DNA of 17,879 nucleotides from Pseudomonadota bacterium (GCA_023445495.1 JAEXLC010000320.1:1-17879); one strand, 5' to 3'. Shown: positions 7,037-17,789, numbered from the stretch's first letter. The notes: generated by a model from the sequence alone, not told the origin. Translations and numbers: made by a program.

Positions 7037-7513
7037 TCAGATGAATTCGATCTTGGACACCAGATAATAGCGGTCGCCGGCAGGCACCGAGACCTCGACT
7101 TCCTCGTCCACCTTGCGCCCGATCAGCGCACGGCCGATCGGCGAGTTGTACGAGATGCGGCCACGGCTCGCATCCGCCTCGGTCTCGCCGACGATCTGGT
7201 ACTTGAGCGGCTTGTCGTCCTCGTCGAGCAGCGTCACCGTCGCGCCGAACACGACCTTGTCGCCCGAAAGCTCCTTCGGGTCGATGATCTGGGCGCGGCT
7301 CAGCTTGCCTTCGATATCGGCGATCGTGGCCTCGTTCTGGCCCTGCTGCTCCTTGGCGGCATGATATTCGGCGTTTTCCGAGAGATCGCCATGTGCGCGC
7401 GCCTCCTCGATCGCATCCACGATCAGCGGGCGCTCGATTTTCAGGCGCTTCAGCTCCGCGGTCAGCTTCTCATAGCCTTCCTGAAGCATCGGCATCTTAT
7501 CGACCGTCGCCAT
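7037..7513 (-). CDS. greA: Transcript cleavage/elongation factor GreA
   Basis: The 158-residue product has the full GreA layout. An N-terminal coiled-coil hairpin (about 1-75) carries GDLSENAEYHAAKEQQ, whose acidic tip residues reach into the RNA polymerase secondary channel to trigger cleavage of backtracked RNA. The C-terminal FKBP-like domain (about 80-158) contains VVFGATVTLLDEDD and SPIGRALIGRKVDEEVEV. The ATG at 7513 has GAAGGA about nine bases upstream. It lies downstream of carA-carB, a conserved order, but a terminator follows carB and a good promoter lies in the 203-bp gap, so it is probably transcribed on its own together with the rhomboid-like gene. Confidence 0.97.
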   Translation of the reverse strand: MATVDKMPMLQEGYEKLTAELKRLKIERPLIVDAIEEARAHGDLSENAEYHAAKEQQGQNEATIADIEGKLSRAQIIDPKELSGDKVVFGATVTLLDEDDKPLKYQIVGETEADASRGRISYNSPIGRALIGRKVDEEVEVSVPAGDRYYLVSKIEFI

Positions 7514-7611
7514 CCACCAAGTCCTTCAAAACGCCCCGTTCCACAAGCGCCCCCGGATGGAGACGCCCGCACATGGATACTGAATGGGGGAGATCAATTG
7601 TGCGAACGCGA

Positions 7612-7640
7612 ATAATAAGCCTGCCGTTGCCGCACTGCAA
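7612..7640 (-). promoter_or_regulatory. Candidate sigma70 promoter for greA
   Basis: On the minus strand TTGCAG (7640-7635) and TATTAT (7617-7612) are separated by exactly 17 bp, giving a start near 7605 and a leader of about 90 bases before greA. The local A/T-rich -10 stands out from the GC-rich surroundings. The rest of the carB-greA gap (7514-7716) holds the leader and the carB terminator, and no gene. Confidence 0.5.
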
Positions 7641-7679
7641 GGCTAGGAAAGTTACGCGCGGGAGGAAGCTGCGATAATA

Positions 7680-7707
7680 ATGCTCCCCGGCGAGCGCCAG
7701 GGAGCAT
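7680..7707 (-). terminator. Terminator after carB
   Basis: TGCTCCC at 7681-7687 pairs with GGGAGCA at 7700-7706, extended outward by the 7680/7707 pair and inward by three more pairs after one mismatch (loop GAGC). It starts about 10 bp past the carB stop. On the minus strand it is followed by ATTATTAT, a fair T-rich tail. Confidence 0.7.
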
Positions 7708-7716
7708 CATGATCGA

Positions 7717-11045
<3,329 letters not shown>

Positions 11046-11046
<1 letters not shown>

Positions 11047-11435
11047 TATCTTTTCGTCGCCTCAACTAGGCTTTTGATTTCTACAGGACCTTCGATTTTT
11101 GCCTCCGTCGGCAATCGGTCCTTCACACACGCCAGAACTTCTTTGCGGGTGCTTGCGGGCAATAACAGCACAACCGTCGCGCCGTGAATGTTGCCCGGAT
11201 CGAGAGTTAAGACACGAACATCGGATATTGTGCAGATGGCCGCATCTTCCACGGCGTTACCGTGCAAATCCTGGTTCGGCTTCTCACCGCTCGCCACGCG
11301 AAGATATGATCCACCGAGTGAAAATTGCTCATATCTCACCACAAAAGCGCGTTCCGGCAGGGCGGAAAGCGGGGGCGCGGAAGCCTGACAACCGGCGAGG
11401 GGCATCCCAAAGAGTGCAATTAAGGCTTTCGCCAT
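11046..11435 (-). CDS. Small predicted lipoprotein between carA and carB
   Basis: The 129-residue product starts MAKALIALFGMPLAGCQAS: a short hydrophobic signal with lipobox LAGC and lipidation Cys16. The mature part is mixed alpha/beta-like, with two further cysteines (about 68 and 103) that could form a disulfide in the periplasm. I recognise no family. Its ATG at 11435 shares a base with the carA stop (TGATG); a GTG at 11438 is the alternative. Its own TAA shares a base with the carB ATG, so it is wedged between the subunits with coupling at both ends. GC content by hand count is about 55%, against about 66% in neighbouring carA sequence, suggesting later acquisition. Confidence 0.75.
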
Positions 11436-12601
11436 CACTTGCCCATCATCCCCACGAACCGTTCGAACAGATACAGGCTGTCCTGCGGACCCGGGCTGGC
11501 CTCGGGGTGATACTGCACGCTGAACGCCGGACGATCGGTCAGCTCGATGCCCGCGTTCGATCCGTCGAACAGCGACACATGCGTCTCGCGGGCATTCTCG
11601 GGGAGCGTCTCGCGCTCGACCGCGAAGCCGTGGTTCATGCTGGTGATCTCCACCGCGCCGTCTTCCAGCCGCTTGACCGGATGGTTGGCGCCGCGATGGC
11701 CCTGGAACATCTTGGTGGTCTCGGCGCCGACGGCGAGACCCAGCAGCTGGTGGCCAAGGCAGATGCCGAACAGCGGCTTGCCGGTCTCGAGCAGCTGGCG
11801 GATCACCGGCACGGCATATTCGCCGGTCGCCGCGGGATCGCCCGGGCCGTTCGACAGGAAGAAGCCGTCCGGGTTGAACGCCATGATCTGCTCGAACGTC
11901 GCCTGCGCCGGCAGCACGGTAACCTTGGCGCCGGCCTGGACCAGGTTGCGGAAGATGTTGCGCTTCGAGCCATAATCGAGCGCGACGACATGCGGGCGGG
12001 TATCTTCCTGGCCGCCGTCATCATAGCCGAAGCCGAGGCGCCAGACGCCGCCTTCCCAGCCATAATGCGTCTCGGCGGTCACGGTGATCGCGAGGTCCAT
12101 GCCCTCCAGGCCCGGCCAGGCGCGTGCCATCTCGAGCAGCAGCGGAATGTCGAACTTACCCTCGGCCGAATGCGCGATCACGCCGTTGGGCGCGCCGGCC
12201 AGGCGGATGCGGCGGGTCAGCGCGCGGGTGTCGATGCCCGACAGGCCGATGCGGGCATGCTTCTTCATCCAGGCATCGAGATGCTCGGTCGAACGGAAAT
12301 TGCTCGGCTCGGTGACGTCCTCGCGGACGATCATGCCCAGCGCATGGGGATCGTCGGCCTCGATATCGTCGGGGTTCGCGCCGACGTTACCGATATGCGG
12401 GAAGGTGAAGTTGATGATCTGGCCCGCGAACGACGGATCAGTCATGATCTCCTGATAGCCGGTCATCGCGGTGTGGAAGCACACTTCGCCGACGGCCTGG
12501 CCTTCGGCGCCAAAGCCACGGCCCCAGATCACGTCCCCCGACTCCAAAACCAGAACACCGGTAGCTCCGGCAGGCATGGGCGTAGGCGTGGCGTCGGCCA
12601 T
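11435..12601 (-). CDS. carA: Carbamoyl-phosphate synthase small (glutaminase) subunit
   Basis: CarA hydrolyses glutamine and passes ammonia through a tunnel to CarB. From the ATG at 12601 it is 388 residues, near the family norm. The N-terminal CPSase_sm_chain domain includes TAMTGYQEIMTDPSFAGQI, NFTFPHIGNVG and SGIDTRALTRRIR. The C-terminal class I glutamine amidotransferase domain has LSNGPGDP, the nucleophile elbow GICLGHQLL (Cys281), and SVQYHPEASPGP with the catalytic His and Glu. The start at 12601 is preferred over an upstream ATG at 12619 because GGAGAG lies ten bases before it, though that spacing is long. Its stop overlaps the next gene's start. Confidence 0.97.
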   Translation of the reverse strand: MADATPTPMPAGATGVLVLESGDVIWGRGFGAEGQAVGEVCFHTAMTGYQEIMTDPSFAGQIINFTFPHIGNVGANPDDIEADDPHALGMIVREDVTEPSNFRSTEHLDAWMKKHARIGLSGIDTRALTRRIRLAGAPNGVIAHSAEGKFDIPLLLEMARAWPGLEGMDLAITVTAETHYGWEGGVWRLGFGYDDGGQEDTRPHVVALDYGSKRNIFRNLVQAGAKVTVLPAQATFEQIMAFNPDGFFLSNGPGDPAATGEYAVPVIRQLLETGKPLFGICLGHQLLGLAVGAETTKMFQGHRGANHPVKRLEDGAVEITSMNHGFAVERETLPENARETHVSLFDGSNAGIELTDRPAFSVQYHPEASPGPQDSLYLFERFVGMMGK

Positions 12602-12649
12602 TGAGGGGTGGCTCTCCATTTGAGGTGCAGCAATGTCGCTAAGTGCCGC

Positions 12650-12678
12650 CCGCTAGACCCCTACCCCCCTCGCGTCAA
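12650..12678 (-). promoter_or_regulatory. Candidate carA promoter
   Basis: On the minus strand TTGACG (12678-12673) and TAGCGG (12655-12650) are spaced 17 bp, giving a start about 40 bases before carA. The -35 is good and the -10 poor. The same 109-bp gap must also hold the yqeY promoter on the other strand, for which I see no clear motif. Confidence 0.35.
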
Positions 12679-12728
12679 CCGGTTCGCGGGTCTATTGCGG
12701 GTTCAAATTCCGATTCACGAGAGACGAA

Positions 12729-13181
12729 ATGATCCGAGACGATATCAAGGCCGCCCAGATCACCGCCATGAAGGCCGGCGACAAGGAGACCCGCGGCGCG
12801 ATCAGCCTGATCCAGAGCGCGATCAAGAACCGCGACATCGAGGAGCGCACCAAGGCGGTCCAGATGGACGATGACGCGCTGGTGATCGAGGTGCTGCAGA
12901 AGATGGTCAAGCAGCGCCGCGAATCGATCGAGATGTTCGAAAAGGGCGGCCGCCAGGAGCTGGCCGACAACGAGAAGGCCGAGGTCGCGGTGATCGAGCG
13001 CTTCCTCCCCGCCCAGATGAGCGACGAAGAGACCACCGCGGCGATCGAGGCGATCAAGGCCGAGCTGGGCGCCAGCGGCATGAAGGACATGGGCCGGGTG
13101 ATGGCCGAGCTGAAGGCGCGCCACGCGACGACGCTCGACATGAGCAAGGCGAGCGGGCTGGTGAAGGCGGCGCTGAGCTGA
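12729..13181 (+). CDS. GatB/YqeY domain protein
   Basis: The 150-residue soluble protein is mostly helical and matches the YqeY family, which resembles the tail domain of the amidotransferase subunit GatB. Landmarks are an N-terminal MIRDDIKAAQITAMKAGDKETRGAI-like start, IKNRDIEER, VKQRRESIEMFEKGGRQELADNE, ERFLPAQMS and a terminal KDMGRVMAELKARHA helix pair. Its suggested tRNA-related role is unproven. A weak GAGA lies before the ATG. It heads the yqeY-dnaG-rpoD series, a common alphaproteobacterial order, but here the DUF559 unit separates it from dnaG. The first in-frame ATG is used; the family usually begins exactly there. Confidence 0.93.
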   Translation: MIRDDIKAAQITAMKAGDKETRGAISLIQSAIKNRDIEERTKAVQMDDDALVIEVLQKMVKQRRESIEMFEKGGRQELADNEKAEVAVIERFLPAQMSDEETTAAIEAIKAELGASGMKDMGRVMAELKARHATTLDMSKASGLVKAALS

Positions 13182-13191
13182 GGGCATGCTA

Positions 13192-13232
13192 ACTCCCCCT
13201 CCCTTCCAAGGGAGGGGGTTGGGGGGTGGGTG
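13192..13232 (+). repeat. Inverted palindromic repeat, left copy
   Basis: A CT-rich palindrome has arms at 13195-13205 and 13208-13218 around CC, followed by the G-rich tail TTGGGGGGTGGGTG. Its reverse complement matches 13605-13645 with two mismatches, both in the G-rich tail. It starts 10 bp after the yqeY stop and could also act as that gene's 3' hairpin. Confidence 0.9.
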
Positions 13233-13233
13233 A

Positions 13234-13647
13234 GTGTTCACGCAAAGCAAGCTATGGATGCAGGCACGCGCGAAGGAACTGCGCCAGAACCCCACGCCCA
13301 TGGAAGCCAAGCTCTGGCAACGACTCAGAGCCTCTCAGCTGGAAGGGATCAAGTTCCGCTTCCAGCATGTCATAGAACCGTGCATCGTCGATTTTTGCGC
13401 TGCGAGCATAGGGCTTGTGGTGGAAATCGACGGCGACACCCACATTCCCGAGACCGATCGCGATCGCGACATCGGCTTGGGACAACTTGGCTACACAGTG
13501 CTGCGTTTCACCAATCATGAAGTCTCGACCAACATCGACGGCGTGCTCGAAACCATAGCTTCTCGGGCGCGCGGCCTTGCCGTGCGTCAGTGGAATCGAG
13601 GAAACACCCTCCCCCCAGCCCCCTCCCTTGGAAGGGAGGGGGAGTAA
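13234..13647 (+). CDS. DUF559 endonuclease-domain protein (Vsr/PD-(D/E)XK-like)
   Basis: The 137-residue product matches DUF559 (PF04480), proteins with the fold of the very-short-patch repair endonuclease. Visible landmarks are ARAKELRQNPTPMEAKLWQRLRA near the N-terminus (E24), FRFQHVI, then IVDF (Asp53), VVEIDGDTH (Glu64, Asp66, Asp68, His70) and VLRFTN. All likely catalytic acids are present and the frame is intact, so it may be an active nickase or nuclease; this is inferred, since few members have been characterised. The GTG at 13234 directly follows the left repeat; ATG 13258 is an alternative that still keeps the domain. Residues 125-137 are encoded by the right repeat and are probably not part of the fold. 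Confidence 0.85.
   Translation: MFTQSKLWMQARAKELRQNPTPMEAKLWQRLRASQLEGIKFRFQHVIEPCIVDFCAASIGLVVEIDGDTHIPETDRDRDIGLGQLGYTVLRFTNHEVSTNIDGVLETIASRARGLAVRQWNRGNTLPPAPSLGREGE
13605..13645 (-). repeat. Inverted palindromic repeat, right copy
   Basis: This is the reverse-complement partner of the left copy, with perfect arms at 13619-13629 and 13632-13642 around GG. It encodes the last residues and the first base of the stop codon of the DUF559 gene. It ends three bases before the dnaG start. Confidence 0.9.
13635..13639 (+). promoter_or_regulatory. dnaG ribosome binding site inside the repeat
   Basis: GGAGG at 13635-13639 is nine bases before the dnaG GTG at 13649. It is part of the right arm of the palindrome, so the stem-loop could mask it in the mRNA. 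It decides the start: the upstream in-frame ATG at 13577 lies inside the DUF559 gene and would add 24 unrelated residues. Confidence 0.7.
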
Positions 13648-13648
13648 A

Positions 13649-15541
13649 GTGTCCCTCACTCCGCAATTTCTCGATGAACTCCGTGCCCGGACCCTTCTGT
13701 CCGGGCTCATCGCCAAAACGACCAAGCTGCAAAAGGCGGGTCGCGAGTTCCGCGCCTGCTGTCCGTTCCACAACGAGAAGACCCCAAGCTTCTATGTGAA
13801 CGACGAGAAGGGCTTTTATCACTGCTTCGGTTGCGGGGCGCATGGCGATGCGATCCGCTGGATGACCGACCAGCGGGGCCTGCCCTTCATCGATGCGGTG
13901 AAGGAGCTGGTCCAGGCCGCTGGCATGGAGATGCCTGAGCAGGACCGCCGCAGCGCCGAGAAGGCCGAGCGCGCCAAGGGCCTGCACGAGGCGATGGAGG
14001 ACGCGGCGAAGTTCTTCGTCGAGAAGCTCGGCGCGATCGAAGGTGCCGAGGCGCGCGCGGTGCTCAAGAAGCGCGGGATCCGCGAGGACACCGCGCGGAC
14101 CTTCGGCATCGGCTATTCCCCCGATTCGCGCGGGCGGCTCAAGGAAGCGCTGAAGTCCTACGGCGATGCGATGCTGGTCGAAGCCGGCATGCTCATCCAG
14201 GTCGAGAACAAGGACCCGTACGACCGCTTCCGCGGGCGGCTGATGATCCCGATCCGCGACGTGCGCGGGCGGACGATTGCGTTCGGCGGCCGGATCATCG
14301 GCGAGGGCGAGCCCAAATATCTCAACTCGCCCGAGACGCCGCTCTTCGACAAGGGCCGTACGCTCTACAATCTCGACCGCGCCCAGGCGGCGGCGCGCAA
14401 GACCGGGCGGATCATCGCGGTCGAAGGCTATATGGACGTGATCGCGCTCGCCCAGGCCGGGTTCGGCGAGGCGGTGGCGCCGCTTGGCACCGCGATGACC
14501 GAGCATCAGCTCGAGCGGCTGTGGCGAATCGCCGACGTGCCCCTGCTCTGCTTCGACGGCGACTCGGCCGGCCGGAAGGCCGCGTTGCGCGCCGCCCACC
14601 GGGCGATGCCGATGCTAGAGCCGGGCCGCAGCCTCGCCTTCGTCACCCTGCCCGACGGGCTCGACCCGGACGACCTCGTCCGCGCCCAGGGGCCGCAGGC
14701 GTTCGAGGCGCTGCTCGGCAAGGCGCGGCCTCTGGTCGACCTGCTCTGGGAAAGCGAGCTCGCCGCCGAACCGCTCGACACGCCCGAGCAGCGCGCGGGG
14801 CTCAAGCGCCGCCTCGGCGAGCTCGCCGGGGCGATCGCCGACCCCAATGTTAAGCACGAATATCTCGCCGAGTTCCGCGAGCGCACCGACACCCATTTCG
14901 GCCGCGGCCCGCGCAGCTTCGACGGCGGACCGCGCCGTGGTGGCGGCGGCCCCGGCCCCGCCCCGGCACGCGGCAAGCGGGACAAGCGCGGCAACTGGCT
15001 GCCGCCCGAGCCGCCCCTGACCCAGCAGACCCGCGCGGTGCAGGCCGGCGGCCTCGACCCGATCCTCTCCAAGGCCGTGCTTGCGGGGCTGATCCGGCAT
15101 CCGGCGGAAATCGCCCGCCACATGGAAATCCTCGGCAGTCTTCGCGGCGCATCGGGCGCGCTCGGCAAATTGTTCGAAGCGGTGGTCGATGTCGCGCTCG
15201 AAGATCGTCAGCTTGATCAGGGCAAAGTACTCACCATATTGGCGAAGTCCGGTTTTGATCAGATGGCGAGCGAGCTGCTCCGGGCCCATACCCTGCCCTT
15301 TTCCTTCACCCGGCCCCAGGCCGAGGAGAAAAAGGCGCGCGAAGACCTGAGTGAGGCAATCGCGGTGATGGTGGCGTGTCCCGCTGTGGATACGGCATTG
15401 GCAGAGGCAACGGCCGCGATGCTCGAGCGTTTCGATGACGAGGCGTTTGCCCGACAACAGGCCCTGCTTCGGCAGCGACAAGAGTTGGAAACACGTATCG
15501 CAAATCTGAAGCTTGCGGACGAAGCGGATTTCGACGATTAG
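13649..15541 (+). CDS. dnaG: DNA primase
   Basis: DnaG makes the RNA primers for replication at the fork together with DnaB. From the GTG at 13649 the product is 630 residues. The N-terminal CHC2 zinc-binding domain has Cys38, His41, Cys59 and Cys62 (CPFH and CFGC). The RNA polymerase/Toprim core has EGYMDV (Glu259) and the metal-binding DGD at 303-305 in CFDGDSAGRKA. A Gly/Pro/Arg-rich linker (about 423-460) then leads to the helical DnaB-binding C-terminus. The start is set by agreement with the family opening (TPQFLDELRARTLLS) and by GGAGG upstream. It starts two bases after the DUF559 stop, so its translation may depend on that gene. rpoD follows after 41 bp. Confidence 0.97.
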   Translation: MSLTPQFLDELRARTLLSGLIAKTTKLQKAGREFRACCPFHNEKTPSFYVNDEKGFYHCFGCGAHGDAIRWMTDQRGLPFIDAVKELVQAAGMEMPEQDRRSAEKAERAKGLHEAMEDAAKFFVEKLGAIEGAEARAVLKKRGIREDTARTFGIGYSPDSRGRLKEALKSYGDAMLVEAGMLIQVENKDPYDRFRGRLMIPIRDVRGRTIAFGGRIIGEGEPKYLNSPETPLFDKGRTLYNLDRAQAAARKTGRIIAVEGYMDVIALAQAGFGEAVAPLGTAMTEHQLERLWRIADVPLLCFDGDSAGRKAALRAAHRAMPMLEPGRSLAFVTLPDGLDPDDLVRAQGPQAFEALLGKARPLVDLLWESELAAEPLDTPEQRAGLKRRLGELAGAIADPNVKHEYLAEFRERTDTHFGRGPRSFDGGPRRGGGGPGPAPARGKRDKRGNWLPPEPPLTQQTRAVQAGGLDPILSKAVLAGLIRHPAEIARHMEILGSLRGASGALGKLFEAVVDVALEDRQLDQGKVLTILAKSGFDQMASELLRAHTLPFSFTRPQAEEKKAREDLSEAIAVMVACPAVDTALAEATAAMLERFDDEAFARQQALLRQRQELETRIANLKLADEADFDD

Positions 15542-15561
15542 GGCGGCGTATAATTGCCGCC
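15542..15561 (+). other. Small hairpin in the dnaG-rpoD gap
   Basis: GGCGGC (15542-15547) and GCCGCC (15556-15561) form a 6-bp stem whose 8-base loop contains an exact TATAAT (15549-15554). It immediately follows the dnaG stop. It could be an RNA processing or stability hairpin, or TATAAT could be a -10 for rpoD, but no -35 lies at proper spacing. Confidence 0.35.
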
Positions 15562-15582
15562 ATCCAAGTTTCGAGGATTTGA

Positions 15583-17610
15583 ATGGCCAAGGCGAACATG
15601 GCGGACGTCACCGAGGGCAATGAAGCCGGCGACGCACCGCTTATCGATCTGAACGAAGGTTCGATCAAGAAGCTCGTCGCGCGGGCGAAGAAGCGCGGCT
15701 ACATCACTGTCGACCAGCTCAACGAGATGCTTCCGCAGGACCAGATGTCCTCGGAGCAGATCGAGGACGTGATGGCGGCGCTCAACGACATGGGCGTCAA
15801 CGTCGTCGAGAATGAGGAAGCCGGCGAGGACGCCGAGCCCGAGGACGACAGCCAGGACGAGGCTGATTCGAACGACAGCGGCGACGATTCGGCCCCTGCC
15901 TTCGAGACCAAGAAGAAGGAAACCGTCGACCGGACCGACGATCCGGTGCGCATGTACCTGCGCGAGATGGGCGCCGTCGAGCTCCTGTCGCGCGAAGGCG
16001 AAATCGCGATCGCGAAGCGCATCGAGGCCGGCCGCGACACGATGATCCTGGGGCTCTGCGAGTCGCCGATCACGTTCAACGCGATCATCGGCTGGTCGAA
16101 CGCGCTCAACGAAGGCACGATGCAGCTGCGCGAGATCCTCGATCTCGACGCCATGCTCAACAAGGGTCCGTCGGCCGAGCAGGTCGAGGGCGCCGAAGAG
16201 GATGATAGCGGCGAGATCAGCGAGAAGACCGCCGGCGCCAGCATCAAGGAAGAAGAAGAAGTCGAGGAAGTCCAGGACGACGAGGACGAGGACTCGATGA
16301 CCGAGCGCCGCACGCCGCGGCCGTCGGACGACGAGGAAGAGGACAACACCCTCAGCCTCGCCCAGATGGAAGAGACGCTCAAGCCGCAGGCGCTTGAGAA
16401 GTTCGCCAACATCACGTCGATCTACAAGAAATTCTCCAAGATGCAGCTTTCGCGTCTCGACGCGATGGCAGCCGGCGGCGAGCTCGCCGCGTCGGAAGAG
16501 AAGAAGTACCAGAAGCTGCGCGAGGAGCTGACCGCCGAAGTCGAGTCGGTCCAGTTCCACCAGCAGAAGATCGAATATCTCGTCGACCAGCTCTACAGCT
16601 TCAACCGGCGCCTCACCGCGCTGGGCGGCCAGATGCTGCGCCTCGCCGAGCGCCACAAGGTCAGCCGCAAGGACTTCCTCGATCGCTATGTCGATCACGA
16701 GCTGGACGAGCAGTGGCTGCAGTCGGTGCAGGGCATCGACAAGAAGTGGGCCGCTTTCGTGGCCAACGAGGCCCCGTCGGTGGATCGCATCCGCACCGAG
16801 GTTTCCGAGATTTCGCAGTCGACGGGCATGGCGCTCGCCGAATTCCGCCGCATCGTGAACATGGTGCAGAAGGGCGAGCGCGAGGCGCGTATCGCGAAGA
16901 AGGAGATGGTCGAGGCCAATCTCCGCCTCGTGATCTCGATCGCCAAGAAGTACACCAATCGCGGCCTGCAGTTCCTGGATCTCATCCAGGAGGGCAATAT
17001 CGGCCTGATGAAGGCGGTCGATAAGTTCGAATATCGCCGCGGCTACAAGTTCAGCACCTATGCGACCTGGTGGATCCGCCAGGCGATCACCCGCTCTATC
17101 GCGGACCAGGCGCGCACGATCCGCATCCCGGTCCACATGATCGAGACGATCAACAAGCTGGTCCGCACGAGCCGTCAGTTCCTCCACGAGCAGGGCCGCG
17201 AGCCCACGCCGGAGGAAATGGCCGAGCGCCTGAGCATGCCGCTCGAAAAGGTGCGCAAGGTGATGAAGATCGCCAAGGAGCCGATCAGCCTCGAAACGCC
17301 GATCGGCGACGAGGAAGATTCTCACCTGGGTGATTTCATCGAGGACAAGAACGCCGTGATCCCGGTGGATGCCGCGATCCAGGCGAACCTCAAGGAAACG
17401 GTCACCCGCGTCCTCGCCTCGCTCACCCCGCGCGAGGAGCGCGTGCTGCGCATGCGCTTCGGCATCGGCATGAACACCGATCACACGCTCGAGGAAGTCG
17501 GCCAGCAGTTCTCGGTCACCCGCGAGCGCATCCGTCAGATCGAGGCCAAGGCGCTGCGCAAGCTCCGCCATCCGAGCCGGAGCAAGAAGCTCAAGGACTA
17601 TCTGGAGTAA
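15583..17610 (+). CDS. rpoD: Primary sigma factor RpoD (sigma70)
   Basis: The 675-residue housekeeping sigma factor directs RNA polymerase to most promoters. In order: region 1.1 (about 18-75), an acidic linker (about 76-103), region 1.2 with DDPVRMYLREMG (119-130), a long non-conserved insert containing a second acidic run (about 203-255), region 2 with NLRLVISIAKKYTNRGLQFLDLIQEGN and the -10-binding YKFSTYATWWIRQAITR (488-504), region 3 (about 515-595), and region 4 with the -35-binding HTH VTRERIRQIEAKALRKLRHP (645-664). GAGGA lies five bases before the ATG. It ends the yqeY-dnaG-rpoD series and is followed by a strong terminator. Length and order are normal for alphaproteobacteria. Confidence 0.98.
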   Translation: MAKANMADVTEGNEAGDAPLIDLNEGSIKKLVARAKKRGYITVDQLNEMLPQDQMSSEQIEDVMAALNDMGVNVVENEEAGEDAEPEDDSQDEADSNDSGDDSAPAFETKKKETVDRTDDPVRMYLREMGAVELLSREGEIAIAKRIEAGRDTMILGLCESPITFNAIIGWSNALNEGTMQLREILDLDAMLNKGPSAEQVEGAEEDDSGEISEKTAGASIKEEEEVEEVQDDEDEDSMTERRTPRPSDDEEEDNTLSLAQMEETLKPQALEKFANITSIYKKFSKMQLSRLDAMAAGGELAASEEKKYQKLREELTAEVESVQFHQQKIEYLVDQLYSFNRRLTALGGQMLRLAERHKVSRKDFLDRYVDHELDEQWLQSVQGIDKKWAAFVANEAPSVDRIRTEVSEISQSTGMALAEFRRIVNMVQKGEREARIAKKEMVEANLRLVISIAKKYTNRGLQFLDLIQEGNIGLMKAVDKFEYRRGYKFSTYATWWIRQAITRSIADQARTIRIPVHMIETINKLVRTSRQFLHEQGREPTPEEMAERLSMPLEKVRKVMKIAKEPISLETPIGDEEDSHLGDFIEDKNAVIPVDAAIQANLKETVTRVLASLTPREERVLRMRFGIGMNTDHTLEEVGQQFSVTRERIRQIEAKALRKLRHPSRSKKLKDYLE

Positions 17611-17620
17611 ACAAAGTTTC

Positions 17621-17647
17621 AAAAGGGGCGCGGAAGCGCTCTTTTTT
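17621..17647 (+). terminator. Intrinsic terminator after rpoD
   Basis: An 11-pair stem (17621-17631 with 17636-17646, two G-U pairs) closes on the GNRA-type loop GGAA, and the 3' arm runs into six Ts. It starts 10 bp past the rpoD stop. This is a textbook rho-independent terminator. Confidence 0.85.
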
Positions 17648-17769
17648 GATTTCCGGCCATTCGCGCGAAATCGTATCATAACTGACGAAATATTCTAGTT
17701 TTGCACGATTATGGCGGAAAAGGTGAGAAGATTTCGCCGATTTCCTGCAAAAAAGAGCGCATTTCCGCA
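17629..17769. repeat. Imperfect inverted repeat flanking an AT-rich stretch
   Basis: GCGCTCTTTTTTG at 17636-17648 recurs exactly, inverted, at 17748-17760, separated by 99 bases. Similarity continues outward as GCGGAA-type sequence on both sides, with a two-base length difference. The enclosed sequence is AT-rich relative to the window and holds no open frame. The left end is the rpoD terminator itself. It may be a copied terminator, the edge of a small noncoding unit, or chance. Confidence 0.5.
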
Positions 17770-17789
17770 GGATTCGACAACGGAAGCGC

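Larger units (their letters stand above)
13192..13645 (+). mobile_element. Putative mobile unit: nuclease gene between inverted palindromic repeats
   Basis: A 454-bp block consists of a DUF559 nuclease gene bounded by two inverted 41-bp repeats (39/41 identical). Each repeat is itself a palindrome with 11-bp arms. The gene's start codon is one base inside the left repeat and its stop uses the last base of the right one, so gene and repeats look like one unit. It interrupts the yqeY-dnaG pair. No target duplication is apparent at the ends and there is no transposase, so mobility is inferred from structure. Confidence 0.45.

Noticed and set aside
12691..12720. T-arm-like sequence GCGGGTTCAAATTCCG before yqeY, resembling a tRNA 3' end or attachment site
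   Set aside because: No acceptor or anticodon arm, no CCA end, and no integrase or repeated copy; probably chance.
13192..13645. Two short repeats around a nuclease gene as a CRISPR or restriction-modification remnant
   Set aside because: The repeats are inverted, only two, and have no spacers; no methyltransferase or cas gene is present.
13577..13648. Upstream ATG at 13577 as the dnaG start
   Set aside because: It lies inside the DUF559 gene and repeat and adds residues absent from the primase family; GTG 13649 has GGAGG at nine bases and the expected N-terminus.
15538..17679. Open frame of 713 codons opposite rpoD
   Set aside because: An antisense shadow of a certain rpoD; the Leu/Asp/His-rich low-complexity protein has no family features.
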